A DNA stretch of 64,000 nucleotides from Nitrospira sp. Its GTDB lineage: Bacteria > Nitrospirota > Nitrospiria > Nitrospirales > Nitrospiraceae. The position numbers and the translations under genes are program-made. Location: positions 1 to 64,000 of the forward strand of contig JARFXQ010000007.1 of assembly GCA_029194725.1 (NCBI GenBank). The letters are read 5' to 3'. The number at the start of each line of letters is the position of its first letter. Positions within the stretch are counted from its first letter, which is position 1. The notes under the pieces were generated by a model. It searched no databases. It saw only the letters and a program-made list of their open reading frames with translations, and had not been told where the DNA came from. Below are positions 1 to 9,889 of this stretch, piece after piece.

Positions 1-62
1 GATCATGGCGTTCATCTTGGAATGGTCGTCAATCTTTTTTGATACGAGCGGTTACAGAGGAC

Positions 63-2408
63 ATGTCCACATTACACACCCTGTCGGCCTCCAACCGACC
101 ATTGGTTCGTTTCCTGCTCCGGGGAACCCTATTTTTGTTCGTAACGCTTCTATGTTGTTTCGTCACGCGATCTGAATCGCATGAAACCTCATCCACAACC
201 GACGCGCTGATGCAACAAGGGGCTGGAGAGTTTGAACGGGGAGCCTTTGGCGAGGCCTTGATCCACTGGAAACAAGCAGCCGATCGTTACAAGACGGAGG
301 GAAATCCTTCCGCGCAGGTCGAGGCGCTCGTGCTCTCATCTCAAGCCTCATTGAGCTTGGGGCAATCGAAGCAAGCGCTCCAATCGCTGGAGCTGGCGCT
401 TGCGCTCGCCGACAAGTACGGCGATCCTCTCGTGGAAGCTTCCGTACTCGGGCATCTAGGGAGGACTTACCTGACGCTCCGGCGATTCACCGAGGCATTG
501 GAATATCTCGAGCGCGGGGCGGCATCAGCACGGGAGCAAGGCTCCTCGCAGCTCACGGCGACCATCCTGAATGACCTCGGAGTGGTGTTCGCCTTGAAGC
601 AGCAAGACAAGGAGGCATTGGAAGCCTTTCAGGAAAGCGTCAGCCACGCTCAGAGGGCCAAGCTCCCGCTGCTTGCTGTGACAGCCCGCACCAATGCCGC
701 GCGGACTCTGCTGCGCCTCGGGCAACCAACCAACAGCCGTATGGCTCTTGACGCGGCACTCCAGCAACTCAAGGATCTTCGGCCATCGCGCAACCAATCG
801 CTAGGTATGATCGGCATCGCGCTGATGTACCAGCGGCTCATCCCTCAACTCCCACATGATCGTGACCCTCTCCTCTTGCGAGCCGCGGGCGTCCTTCACG
901 AAGCAGGTACGGTCGCGGAGGGGCAGGGAGACAAGAGAACCCTGTCCTATGCTCTCGGCTATCTCGGGCATCTCTACGAGACGGAATTTCGCATGGACGA
1001 AGCGCTGCAACTCACCAGGAAGGCGTTGTTTGCGGCCCAATCGGTGGACGCATCCGAGTCGCTCTATCGCTGGCAATGGCAGCTGGGCCGACAGCTGGCT
1101 GCAATCGGGCAGTTGGACAACGCCATCTCCTCATACCGGCAAGCGGCATCGACGCTCCAACCGATCCGCGCCGAGGTGGAGCAAGCCTCGTCCGAGGACG
1201 CGAACACCGGTCATGAGTCCGTGAGGCCGTTGTTTTTTGAGCTGGCCGACCTGTTGCTGCAGCGTGCATCGCGTTCTGGCGACGGCAAGGCAGCCGAGGG
1301 CGATTTGTTCGGCGCTCGCGATGCGATTGAAGCCTACAAGACGGCTGAGCTACGAGACTACTTCAAGGACGACTGCGTCGATTCGGTCCGTTCGAGGCTG
1401 ACCACGTTCGATCGCTTATCGCCGGACACCGTAGTCATCTATCCCATCATGTTCAGTTCCCGGCTCGAACTGCTCGTGAGTCTGCCGTCCGGCCTCAAGC
1501 GCACCTCCGTGCCGGTGACGGCGGAGCGGCTGACCCAGGAAATCCGGACCTTCCGTCGGTTGGTTGAAAAACGCACGACCCGCGAATATCTGCCCCATGC
1601 CCAACGGTTATACGACTGGCTCCTTCGCCCGCTGGAAACGGACCTTTCACAGCAGCAGATCACGACCTTGGTGTTTGTACCGGACAGCGCCCTTCGGACA
1701 ATTCCGCTGGTGGCGCTCCACGACGGCTCATCATTCTTGATCAACAAGTTCGCGCTCGCCACGACGCCCGGCTTGACGTTGACCGACCCACATCCACTCA
1801 ACCGCGACAAGCTGCGATTCCTCACGGCCGGCCTTACCAAATCCGTGCAAGGGTTTCCACCCCTTCCCTATGTGGCGGACGAGGTCGAATCCATTCAACG
1901 GCTCTATAAGGGCGATCAACTGATGAACAACGCCTTTCAATCATCAAGGCTGGAACGGGAATTGCGCGAAGGAGGATATGGAGGCCTGCATATCGCGACG
2001 CATGGCAAATTCTCGACCGACATACATGACTCATTCCTCCTGACCTTCGATGGGAGAATGACGATGCAGGATCTCGATCAACTGGTCGGCCTCTTTCGAT
2101 TTCGACAGGAGCCGCTCGAGCTGCTGACCTTGAGCGCATGTCAAACCGGCGTCGGCGACGATCGCGCTGCCCTCGGCCTGGCCGGCGTCGCGCTGAAAGC
2201 CGGCGCCCGCAGCGCATTGGCCACTCTGTGGTTTATCAATGATGACGCGTCGGCGACATTGATCTCTGAATTTTATCGCCAACTGCGCAATCCGGCCCTC
2301 TCGAAAGCCGTGGCGCTCCAGCGCGCGCAGTTGAAACTCTTGAGCGATAGGATTTATGAACACCCGGCCTACTGGTCGCCTTTCCTATTGCTCAATAACT
2401 GGCTATGA
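63..2408 (+). CDS. TPR-CHAT domain protein, putative cysteine protease
   Basis: About 781 residues. The N-terminus has one hydrophobic segment (signal peptide or anchor), then about 350 residues of TPR-like helical repeats, then a C-terminal CHAT domain. CHAT proteins are caspase-like (clan CD) peptidases, often switched on by a partner. The expected catalytic pair is visible: His about 647 in an IATHGKF context and Cys about 693 in an SACQTG context. The ATG at 63 follows AGAGG closely; an in-frame TTG at 39 is the alternative start. The DUF928 gene begins at its 3' end, and CHAT/DUF928 neighbours are common in cyanobacteria, so the two probably act together in the envelope. The substrate is unknown. 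Confidence 0.85.
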   Translation: MSTLHTLSASNRPLVRFLLRGTLFLFVTLLCCFVTRSESHETSSTTDALMQQGAGEFERGAFGEALIHWKQAADRYKTEGNPSAQVEALVLSSQASLSLGQSKQALQSLELALALADKYGDPLVEASVLGHLGRTYLTLRRFTEALEYLERGAASAREQGSSQLTATILNDLGVVFALKQQDKEALEAFQESVSHAQRAKLPLLAVTARTNAARTLLRLGQPTNSRMALDAALQQLKDLRPSRNQSLGMIGIALMYQRLIPQLPHDRDPLLLRAAGVLHEAGTVAEGQGDKRTLSYALGYLGHLYETEFRMDEALQLTRKALFAAQSVDASESLYRWQWQLGRQLAAIGQLDNAISSYRQAASTLQPIRAEVEQASSEDANTGHESVRPLFFELADLLLQRASRSGDGKAAEGDLFGARDAIEAYKTAELRDYFKDDCVDSVRSRLTTFDRLSPDTVVIYPIMFSSRLELLVSLPSGLKRTSVPVTAERLTQEIRTFRRLVEKRTTREYLPHAQRLYDWLLRPLETDLSQQQITTLVFVPDSALRTIPLVALHDGSSFLINKFALATTPGLTLTDPHPLNRDKLRFLTAGLTKSVQGFPPLPYVADEVESIQRLYKGDQLMNNAFQSSRLERELREGGYGGLHIATHGKFSTDIHDSFLLTFDGRMTMQDLDQLVGLFRFRQEPLELLTLSACQTGVGDDRAALGLAGVALKAGARSALATLWFINDDASATLISEFYRQLRNPALSKAVALQRAQLKLLSDRIYEHPAYWSPFLLLNNWL

Positions 2409-2422
2409 GAAGGAGCATCGCC

Positions 2423-3166
2423 ATGAGATATGTATCGATCCTAGGGTTAAGCCTCCTCCTGACTGTCGCAGGCGCTCATGTCCTGGACGCCACAGATAAG
2501 GCGACAGCAGCCAACGCCGTTCAACAGGATGACCCAGAGCCTCTCATCTATACACCGCCAAAGAAACCGACTCCTCGCGCGCGAGTCGGAGGCGCGTTAC
2601 GGGGAACGGAGAGCAACGAACCGGAACTCATCGCCTTGGTTCCAGACCACGTGGGCTTGACGGCTAAGCGAACACCGACGCTCAATTGGTATCTCTCGAA
2701 ACCGACGACCTATCCCTTGCGGTTCACACTCAACGACACCCAAAAAGTTGTCCCCCTTTATGAAGGTTCCCTCCCCGTTCCGACCGCGGCAGGGGTTCAA
2801 TCCATTGATCTCAAAAGCCTGGGACTTACACTTGAACCTAACGTCCAATACCGCTGGTTTGTGTCGGCGAGTCCCAATCCTGAATCTCCTTCCAGGGACA
2901 TCGTCGCAGGTGGAATGATCGAGCGATGCGACCTCAATGAATGTTTGACGGTCACCTCGGTAAACCTGACCTGTGATCGTGAAACCGTGCGCATCAATGC
3001 CCTCACTGGATTCTGGTACGATGCGATGGGTTGTGTCTGCTCCTTGATTGAGAAAGATCCTAAGGATCCATCGCTTCGGAAGCTGCGGGCGGCTCTCTTG
3101 AGACAGGTCGGACTCAACGGGGTAGCGGACTGGGATCTGAAGGCTATTCAGAGCAACGCAAAATAG
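2423..3166 (+). CDS. DUF928 family secreted protein
   Basis: About 247 residues with an N-terminal signal peptide. A proline-rich YTPPKK segment and an RVGGALRGT segment are followed by LIALVP and GLT, the typical opening of DUF928 proteins. The rest looks like a beta-rich extracytoplasmic domain with Cys residues near the end. The ATG at 2423 has AAGGAG 8 bases upstream, better than the overlapping ATG at 2405. It lies directly behind the CHAT gene and is probably co-transcribed. DUF928 has no established biochemical role; a partner or sensor of the CHAT protein is inference from gene order. Confidence 0.8.
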   Translation: MRYVSILGLSLLLTVAGAHVLDATDKATAANAVQQDDPEPLIYTPPKKPTPRARVGGALRGTESNEPELIALVPDHVGLTAKRTPTLNWYLSKPTTYPLRFTLNDTQKVVPLYEGSLPVPTAAGVQSIDLKSLGLTLEPNVQYRWFVSASPNPESPSRDIVAGGMIERCDLNECLTVTSVNLTCDRETVRINALTGFWYDAMGCVCSLIEKDPKDPSLRKLRAALLRQVGLNGVADWDLKAIQSNAK

Positions 3167-3464
3167 CTCGTTGCGAGCAAACCCCTCCCGGGCCGCTCTG
3201 TTCTGGGCGACGATCGAGGCCGTCTATTCGATTCAGCTGGAGAATCCAATTCGATACAGGTTGAATCTTTTTTGATCCATCTTGGCACCCGGCTTTGTGT
3301 TCCTGGATGCGCTGAGTCGAACGATGACCATGGTCCGCCTGAATAAGCTTCTTAGTCGGGGCATCGAGACTCCAGAATGCAAACGGCACAGAGCTTGCGT
3401 AAATATAGACTTGCCGATTGGTCGGAGGGTCCTTGATCACTGTCCATTACTCCATCGCATCGTC

Positions 3465-4433
3465 ATGATCGCTCCTACGTTGAGAGGCCGGGGAAACAGA
3501 TGGGCGCGCTCTGCTCAGATCCGGCAACTGTTTCTCGCCCTCATCGTTCTTTCCTATTCCCTCTCTGTCCAGGCCGAGGCTGCCGGCACGGAGATCGCTA
3601 TTCTCAAATCGTCAGACCTGGAGGCGTACAACGACGCCGTCGAGGGGTTCAAGGCGGCGGCGCCGACCGGAGTCACTTATATTGAGTACAACCTACGGGG
3701 AGATCTGGAGCAAGGCAAGCAACTGGCCAGAAAGATTCGCGCTTCAGACACTTCCCTCATAGTCGCCGTCGGTCTCAAAGCGGCACTGGCGGCCAAGTTG
3801 GAGATCGTCGATACCCCTATTCTCTACATGATGGTTCTCGATCCCTTGAAACATCATCTGACCGCTGCCAATATGGCCGGCGTCCTGCTGGAAATTCCGA
3901 CGGACCGTCAGTTGAAGGTCATGCGCGCGTTGTTGCCCACCCTTCGCCGGATCGGCATGCTGTACGATCCCACCAAGACTGCTTCCCGCTTCAAGGAAGC
4001 GGAGGCGCAAGCCACTGTCCACGACGTTGAGTTGCGGGGATTCGTAGTCGAGCATGAGAAAGAAATCCCTCAGCAACTGCGGATGCTCCTGTCCGAATCG
4101 GACGCCTTATGGCTCATTCCGGATTCGACGGTGCTGACCGATGAATCGATCCCCTTTATTCTCGAATCGGCGTTGGCCAAACGCGTTCCCGTCATCGGCT
4201 TTTCATCCGAGTTTACGCGCCTGGGCGCATTGCTCAGCCTGTCAGTCGGCTACAACGAAGTGGGCCGAGAAGCCGGTCTCCTTGCCACGCGTATCTTGAA
4301 CAGGGAAGAACGGCTGCCTCTCAAACCCGTTCCTGTCCAACAGGTCAGGATCGCAGTAAACGTCAAGACCGCCCGGTATCTGGGTATCTCGATTCCCAAA
4401 GAGCTCGACGGCTCTATCGACGAAACCTTCTAG
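3465..4433 (+). CDS. ABC-type periplasmic substrate-binding protein (ABC_sub_bind family)
   Basis: About 322 residues with a signal-peptide-like segment (residues 15-40), then the fold of the ABC_sub_bind (DUF534) family: an early AILKSSD strand, a GVLLEIP segment, and a run beginning RRIGMLYDPTK. This family is often found without permease genes, next to sensor kinases. Here the histidine kinase gene starts 12 bases after the stop, so the protein probably presents a ligand to the kinase rather than feeding a transporter. No permease or ATPase gene is nearby. Longer in-frame upstream starts exist (3282), but the ATG at 3465 places the signal peptide correctly. Confidence 0.75.
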   Translation: MIAPTLRGRGNRWARSAQIRQLFLALIVLSYSLSVQAEAAGTEIAILKSSDLEAYNDAVEGFKAAAPTGVTYIEYNLRGDLEQGKQLARKIRASDTSLIVAVGLKAALAAKLEIVDTPILYMMVLDPLKHHLTAANMAGVLLEIPTDRQLKVMRALLPTLRRIGMLYDPTKTASRFKEAEAQATVHDVELRGFVVEHEKEIPQQLRMLLSESDALWLIPDSTVLTDESIPFILESALAKRVPVIGFSSEFTRLGALLSLSVGYNEVGREAGLLATRILNREERLPLKPVPVQQVRIAVNVKTARYLGISIPKELDGSIDETF

Positions 4434-4445
4434 GCGAGTCGGTTC

Positions 4446-6770
4446 ATGGATAACTCCGAACTCCTGAAAAGACAACCTCCTGGGTCAGAGCCTGCGACTC
4501 GATTTTTCAGTCTCCGCTTGAAGTTCACGGTGTTTTTCAGCCTCATCCTCATCACGACCTGTTCGTCATTAAGCTGGTATTTCATCGAAGGCAGGCGTAG
4601 GGCCATGACAGACAATCTAGAGGAACTCGGAGGGATCTTATTAGTCAATACCGTCCATAACGAACATTTTCGCATCGCCGGCATCGTTCTTGAGGATCGC
4701 GCTACGCTTGGTCAATTCATGCAGAGCCTGATGGCAATCGACCATGTCGTCTATGTCGTCATCACGGCCGCAGACGGTCGAACCCTCGCCAGACAAACCA
4801 AACGCGTGCAGAGACAGTCGAACGGTTCGCCTGTCACCCCCGAGCAGCCTATTTATCCGAACGATCGAATCTCAGAAGCGCTGCTGCAGGTGCCTCTAAC
4901 CGCTCCGCTCTCCACCCGCCTCGTTCTTTCGGCTAGGCAGACTCTTGTTCCTCAAGACGAGTCCTCAGACTGGCTCCTTCCATTTCTGATGCGGAAAGAA
5001 ACCCTGTACGATTTTGCGATGCCTGTGATTCGAACATTCTCGACTGAGATGCCCTTGTCCAGGCTTTCCGCCGAATTGGAAGGCACCGCCGGTCTCGTAC
5101 TTCCTGCCGACCTGTCACCCGTGGTCGGCCTGGTGCGAATCGGCATTACCGATGCACAGGCCAAACAGACATTGCTGATCACCTTGCGCAATGTGTCGTT
5201 CCTCACGGCGCTCATTATTGTGGCCGGCATACTCGGCGCTCATCTGCTCACATCGCGCATCACGACGCCCCTGAGGAAGCTGGCCGGCGGGGCTCGGCAA
5301 CTCGCCGAAGGAGACAATGCGCCGACGCCGCTCGCCCCCTCCACCAACGATGAAGTCGGTGAGCTGACACAGGTGTTCAATGTCATGAGTCAGTCTTTGC
5401 ATGATCGTAATCAGGCGATCACCCGAAATCTTGAGACGATCAGGCGGCAGGTCACCCAATTGACGACCGTGCAACAGGCCAGCACCGCTATTGCGTCCGC
5501 CAACATGCTCGACATGAACCAGCTGCTCGACACGGTGCTTCAATTACTTGCCACAAATCTTGGATTTTCCAGGATGGCGATCGTACTCTTCTGCGCGGAA
5601 CGGAACCTTTGCTCTGTCGCCAAGGTTATTGGAGTTTCGCCGGAGATAGAAGATGCAGCATGCAAGCTTCAATTGCCAGTCCACGAGGGCAGCATCTCAG
5701 CCGATCTCCTTATTCACCGCAAACCATTGCTAATTCAGGACATCGAAACCGTCGCTCAACGCTTATCGCCCGCCGTGATTGAATTGCTGCGCAGGTCCGG
5801 CACGCGGTCGGTCGCAACCGTGCCTCTGCAGAGCCATGCGAAAATCATCGGCTATCTAGCCGGTAGCCGAGGTTCCCGGCAATGCAGTGAAGAGGACATC
5901 CACATCCTATTAACAATCGCCGGTCATGTCGCGGCGGCCATCGATAATGCCAAGGCCTATTCCGATCTGACCGAGCTGACGCAGCATCTCGAAGAACGCA
6001 TTGAGCAACGTACGGACGAGCTAACTCGCGCCAACGAACGATTGAAAGAACATGACCGGCGTCGAACGACCTTTCTCTCAGTGGTCTCACACGAGCTGCG
6101 GACCCCTATGACGGCGATCCGCAGCTTTACGGAAAACATGCTCGACGGTGTCACGGGTCCGCTCACCGACCTGCAGCACACCTATCTCTCCCGCATCCAA
6201 CACAACGTCACCCGACTTGGAAGAATCATCGGTCAACTGCTCGATTGGTCGCGCCTCGATACCAAGAACATCGAGCTGCACCTGGAAGAAATCTGCATCC
6301 GCCAGGCGGCGACGATCGCTGTGGACAGTCTTCAGATGATGGCGGCAGAGAAGAATGTATCCCTCGACATCAACCCACCCGAGCCGCTTCCATCCGTGCA
6401 GGGGGACCGCGACAAGGTGGAGCAGATTCTGGTGAATCTCCTTGGGAATGCAATCAAGTTCACAGAGCCTGGCGGTCGAATAACCGTGGAGTTTTGCGAA
6501 TCTCCACCCGGGCTCGTACAAACGTGCGTTGCCGATACCGGCTGCGGGATTGACTCATCCCATCTCTCAAACGTTTTTGATGAGTTTTCCAGAGTGCCGT
6601 CGCCCATGCCGACAGCGCAAGGAGCTCAACTTGGCCTCTGCATCACCAAGACCCTCGTCACCATGCATCACGGTTCAATTTGGGTGGAGAGCCAGCCAGG
6701 AATCGGGTCTCGTTTTTATTTTACGCTGCCAATCGCCGCGCCACAGTTTGATCCAGGTCGGACAACATGA
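4446..6770 (+). CDS. Membrane sensor histidine kinase (HAMP-GAF-HisKA-HATPase)
   Basis: 774 residues. TM1 spans about 24-46 and TM2 about 247-268, bracketing a roughly 200-residue periplasmic region of no recognised family. HAMP (about 268-320), a coiled linker and a GAF domain (about 340-500) follow. The HisKA box has the phospho-acceptor His549 (SHELRTPMTAIRS), and the HATPase has an NLLGNAIKF N-box and a DTGCGID G1 box. It sits between a periplasmic binding protein gene and a sigma-54 response regulator gene, so a ligand-sensing kinase phosphorylating that regulator is the natural reading. The signal sensed is not evident. Confidence 0.9.
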   Translation: MDNSELLKRQPPGSEPATRFFSLRLKFTVFFSLILITTCSSLSWYFIEGRRRAMTDNLEELGGILLVNTVHNEHFRIAGIVLEDRATLGQFMQSLMAIDHVVYVVITAADGRTLARQTKRVQRQSNGSPVTPEQPIYPNDRISEALLQVPLTAPLSTRLVLSARQTLVPQDESSDWLLPFLMRKETLYDFAMPVIRTFSTEMPLSRLSAELEGTAGLVLPADLSPVVGLVRIGITDAQAKQTLLITLRNVSFLTALIIVAGILGAHLLTSRITTPLRKLAGGARQLAEGDNAPTPLAPSTNDEVGELTQVFNVMSQSLHDRNQAITRNLETIRRQVTQLTTVQQASTAIASANMLDMNQLLDTVLQLLATNLGFSRMAIVLFCAERNLCSVAKVIGVSPEIEDAACKLQLPVHEGSISADLLIHRKPLLIQDIETVAQRLSPAVIELLRRSGTRSVATVPLQSHAKIIGYLAGSRGSRQCSEEDIHILLTIAGHVAAAIDNAKAYSDLTELTQHLEERIEQRTDELTRANERLKEHDRRRTTFLSVVSHELRTPMTAIRSFTENMLDGVTGPLTDLQHTYLSRIQHNVTRLGRIIGQLLDWSRLDTKNIELHLEEICIRQAATIAVDSLQMMAAEKNVSLDINPPEPLPSVQGDRDKVEQILVNLLGNAIKFTEPGGRITVEFCESPPGLVQTCVADTGCGIDSSHLSNVFDEFSRVPSPMPTAQGAQLGLCITKTLVTMHHGSIWVESQPGIGSRFYFTLPIAAPQFDPGRTT

Positions 6771-6833
6771 CGAATCTGAAGTTTCCGATGTTAGAGGGTG
6801 AAGAGCTGACTATCCAGAAAGGAGACCTCTCCT

Positions 6834-8288
6834 ATGCGCGCGAAAATTCTGATCGTTGATGACGATCGCGATATCCTCCTGAGTTTGGAAAACCGGATCA
6901 CATGGATGGGACATGAACCGTTGACCGCCGCGAATGGTCAGGATGCATTGCGTTTGATTCAGGAAGAGGAGCCTGATCTTGTCCTGTTGGATCTCGAACT
7001 TCCGTTGCTGTCAGGTCTGGATGTATTAAAGCAGGTCAGCGAGTCATCAGCCCGGCGCGTTCAGAAAGCTGAAGATACACTCCGGGCTTCAGCAACCTAT
7101 ACGACCCCGCTGATCGTGATGCTCACGGCCTATGGGACAATCGAGCGCGCGGTGCAGGCCATGCAACTTGGCGCCTTCGACTTTGTGCCGAAGCCGTTCA
7201 CTGCGGACCATTTGACCGTCGTGATCAAGAAGGCTTTGGACACCGTCACCCTTCACCACCAGGTCGAGACACTCCGCAAAGAAGTCGATGCCCAGTTCGA
7301 ACCAGTCGTGACCATCAGCAAGCAAATGGGCGAACGGCTGGCTGTGGCCAAGCAGGCAGCCTCCTCTCCGATAACCGTGTTGTTGCTCGGCGAAACTGGT
7401 ACGGGGAAAGAAGTGGTCGCCCGCGCCATTCATCGTTGGAGCCCTCGCGCCCGCAAGCCATTTATCGCCGTGAATTGTGCCGCCTTCCCTGAAAATCTCC
7501 TGGAAAACGAGCTCTTCGGACACGAAAAGGGTGCGTTCACCGGAGCCACCAAGCGGGAACCAGGCAAGATCGAGATCGCCGAGGGAGGCACGCTGTTTCT
7601 TGACGAGATCGGCGACATGCCGCTCACCATGCAAAGCCATCTCCTGCGTATACTTCAAGATCGGACATTCTACCGTGTCGGCGGAGCTCAAGAGGTTCGG
7701 ACCGACGCACGATTTATCGCGGCCACGAACAAAGATCTCAAACAGGCGATTCGTCAAGGAACATTCCGCGAGGATCTGTACTTTCGTCTCGCCGTGATTA
7801 CCATCGCTCTGCCCCCGTTGCGTGAACGGATGGAGGATCTTTCCACCCTGGTGGAATATTTCCTCAACCGGCCCAACATCGTGCCCCTGTGTAAACGCGT
7901 GACCCTCACCAATGAGGCATTCCAAGCGTTGCAACAGTACACCTGGCCAGGCAACGTGCGCGAATTGGAAAACGTCCTCACTCGTGCATTGATTTTATGC
8001 CCGGGCGACAGGATCGAGCCGGAACACCTCTCATTGACCACGTACACTGCTTCGACTACCGACAGTCCCTCGGTGAATCAGGAGCCCAACACCGACATCC
8101 TGTTTTTCTCCTATCATCAGAGCATGGACGTATATAGCCAAAAGCTGATTGAGGCTGCGTTACGTCGGAATGGCTGGAATCAGACAAAGACGGCGGCCGA
8201 ACTCGGCCTGCAACGGACCTACCTGACCAAATTGCTCCGGCAGAAGCAGATCTCAGGCAAGCCGCCCACTTCGACCACCTCGGACTGA
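6834..8288 (+). CDS. Sigma-54-dependent NtrC-type response regulator
   Basis: 484 residues: receiver (Asp53 in LLDLELP), sigma-54-interacting AAA+ ATPase and a C-terminal Fis-type helix-turn-helix. Walker A GETGTGKE, the GAFTGA sigma-54 contact loop, Walker B LFLDEIGD and a final HTH near TKTAAELGLQRTYL are all present. The receiver carries an insertion of about 17 residues (SSARRVQKAEDT) before the LTAYG strand. AGAAAGGAG lies just upstream of the ATG at 6834. It closes the five-gene run starting at 63 and is the probable cognate regulator of the kinase before it. Targets would be sigma-54 promoters, none of which I could place with confidence here. Confidence 0.93.
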   Translation: MRAKILIVDDDRDILLSLENRITWMGHEPLTAANGQDALRLIQEEEPDLVLLDLELPLLSGLDVLKQVSESSARRVQKAEDTLRASATYTTPLIVMLTAYGTIERAVQAMQLGAFDFVPKPFTADHLTVVIKKALDTVTLHHQVETLRKEVDAQFEPVVTISKQMGERLAVAKQAASSPITVLLLGETGTGKEVVARAIHRWSPRARKPFIAVNCAAFPENLLENELFGHEKGAFTGATKREPGKIEIAEGGTLFLDEIGDMPLTMQSHLLRILQDRTFYRVGGAQEVRTDARFIAATNKDLKQAIRQGTFREDLYFRLAVITIALPPLRERMEDLSTLVEYFLNRPNIVPLCKRVTLTNEAFQALQQYTWPGNVRELENVLTRALILCPGDRIEPEHLSLTTYTASTTDSPSVNQEPNTDILFFSYHQSMDVYSQKLIEAALRRNGWNQTKTAAELGLQRTYLTKLLRQKQISGKPPTSTTSD

Positions 8289-8678
8289 GGGAATGGGCGG
8301 CATTCTGAAAAGGTTCTCGTCTCGACGCTCGATCTCTTCCGAACAGTTGCTCACAGCTCGGACTGTCCTTTCCCACATTATCCGCATCAGAATCGATCCT
8401 GTCTGAATCGATTCTGATCCACACTGGAATCCATTCTGATTCATGGACAAGCCGCGTCACGATGAGTACATCTGCGTAGGCGCTGAAAATACCCCAACTT
8501 ATATTTAGATGCTGTGTGGCTCAAGAACTGCATAGGACTTGTCATGAGAACCGCTGGAGGATCCTGGATGCAGAACTGTTCGGTCTGAAACTCAGATTTC
8601 ATCGTCGGATGTCGAACAGACAACTCACCCTCCACGTGGATGAACCACGATGGAGATATGGAAAGGATGGGTACAGAT

Positions 8679-8771
8679 ATGATGAGTGATGAGATGGCCA
8701 TGCTGACGATCTCGGGCGGGATACTTTTCGCAGTGATGGTGATGTTGACGATGCTCATGCGCGAAAGGTGA
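8679..8771 (+). CDS. Putative Met-rich single-span microprotein (30 aa)
   Basis: Thirty residues from ATG 8679, preceded about 10 bases upstream by AAGGATGG; the same frame opens earlier at 8658 and 8640. The peptide has a short acidic, Met-containing head (MMSDEMAM), a hydrophobic core of about 18 residues rich in Met, Val and Leu, and a basic end (RER). This matches a single transmembrane microprotein. Two more tiny frames follow at spacings of 3 and 6 bases, suggesting translational coupling. There is no family assignment and function is unknown. Small size makes chance occurrence a real possibility. Confidence 0.35.
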   Translation: MMSDEMAMLTISGGILFAVMVMLTMLMRER

Positions 8772-8774
8772 GAC

Positions 8775-8816
8775 ATGGAGCGAGCATTACGACAAATTCT
8801 ACATGAATGGGGGTGA
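8775..8816 (+). CDS. Putative 13-aa leader or coupling peptide
   Basis: ATG at 8775 with AAAGGTGAG immediately upstream encodes MERALRQILHEWG and stops at 8816. It begins 3 bases after the preceding microprotein stop and ends 6 bases before the next start. It could be a coupling peptide or chance. The TGA lies in GGGGGTGAG, which doubles as the ribosome binding site of the next frame. Confidence 0.2.
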   Translation: MERALRQILHEWG

Positions 8817-8822
8817 GAGCTG

Positions 8823-8909
8823 ATGATACTGATGTTGTTGATCAATGGAGTACTGGTCATCGGTGCGGTATTTGTCATGTTTATGATGCTTGCCCATGAC
8901 CGCGAGTAA
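8823..8909 (+). CDS. Putative hydrophobic microprotein (28 aa)
   Basis: Twenty-eight residues from ATG 8823, with GGGGGTGAG 6 bases upstream, the strongest ribosome binding site in the cluster. Nearly the whole peptide is one hydrophobic helix (Met, Leu, Ile, Val, Phe) ending in HDRE. The layout resembles the preceding 30-aa microprotein: hydrophobic core, then charged tail. I recognise no family. Strong SD sequence and membrane-like composition argue for translation, but short length leaves doubt. Confidence 0.4.
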   Translation: MILMLLINGVLVIGAVFVMFMMLAHDRE

Positions 8910-9099
8910 TCGTCGTGAGACGTGCGGCTGTGGATTTCATTGGTGATTTCTATGGGCGGAGTTACGGCACAACAATAACGAGGGGGCGCCTCGCACGAAG
9001 TGCGGTTTGGTAGAGCGACCAAGATTACTGGAGGTGTTTATCCGGCGGCGCAAAGCAGAGCGGCTTCGCCGGGTGAGCCGCCGGCACGAGCAAGCTTGG

Positions 9100-9178
<79 letters not shown>

Positions 9179-9262
9179 ACGACTCGTCCCTCACTTATAC
9201 AAGAATGTTCCGATTGGTGTCCAGGCAATGCCTCCCTTGGACATGTCTCAAGGACGCGCGAC

Positions 9263-9889
9263 TCAGAGTTTCCGGCCGGTCAAGAGTCGAAGAATGTCCG
9301 CCATGGATCGGAATGCCTTGGCTCGATGACTGATGCGGTTTTTTTCGTCAACCGTCAACTCAGCCAACGTACGACCAAGCTCTGGGACGAAAAAGACGGG
9401 GTCGTACCCGAATCCTTGCGTACCAACAAACCCTTCAGCAATGACGCCGAAGAGAGTTCCCATGGCCGCTTGAGAGTGACCACCCGGCATCGCCAAGGCA
9501 GCGACCGTTACGAATCGAGCAGTCCGCCTGGCCGGCGGCACACCATTCAACTCCTTGAGCAACTTCCGGCAGTTGTCTTCGTAGGTCGCGTTTTCCCCAG
9601 CATATCGAGCCGCAAACACGCCTGGCCTTCCACCCAACGCATCAACTTCGAGTCCCGTATCATCCGCGACCGACGGAAGGCCTGTCGCAGAGGCCATTTC
9701 CCTCGCCTTTTTCAGTGCGTTGGCTTCACAGGTTGTGCCGTCTTCCTCGACTTCCGGCGCGGCGGGGAAGTCGGCCAGGGTACGAATGCGGATTCCAAGA
9801 TCTCCGAGAAGCACGGCGAGTTCCCTGACTTTGTCCGGGTTTCTGGTCGCTAGGAGGATTTCTTCGATCGACTCCTCAGTCGAGTGCAC
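9263..9889 (-). CDS. rdgB: XTP/dITP diphosphatase (RdgB/HAM1 family)
   Basis: 208 residues, normal for the Ham1/RdgB family, which hydrolyses dITP, XTP and related deaminated purine nucleotides to monophosphates and keeps them out of DNA. The N-terminal [11 protein letters not shown] nucleotide-binding segment, the central [16 protein letters not shown] segment and the C-terminal FGYDP and SHRAKA stretches are family hallmarks. It overlaps the 3' end of rph by 14 bases, so the two are translationally linked and share the promoter upstream of rph. This rph-rdgB pairing is widespread in bacteria. Confidence 0.95.
   Translation of the reverse strand: MHSTEESIEEILLATRNPDKVRELAVLLGDLGIRIRTLADFPAAPEVEEDGTTCEANALKKAREMASATGLPSVADDTGLEVDALGGRPGVFAARYAGENATYEDNCRKLLKELNGVPPARRTARFVTVAALAMPGGHSQAAMGTLFGVIAEGFVGTQGFGYDPVFFVPELGRTLAELTVDEKNRISHRAKAFRSMADILRLLTGRKL

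Noticed and set aside
8441..9022. 193-residue minus-strand frame antisense to the micro-ORFs
   Set aside because: Composition (many Ser, Ile, Thr, Pro) is typical of the antisense of Met-rich coding sequence, and it has no SD or recognisable domain.
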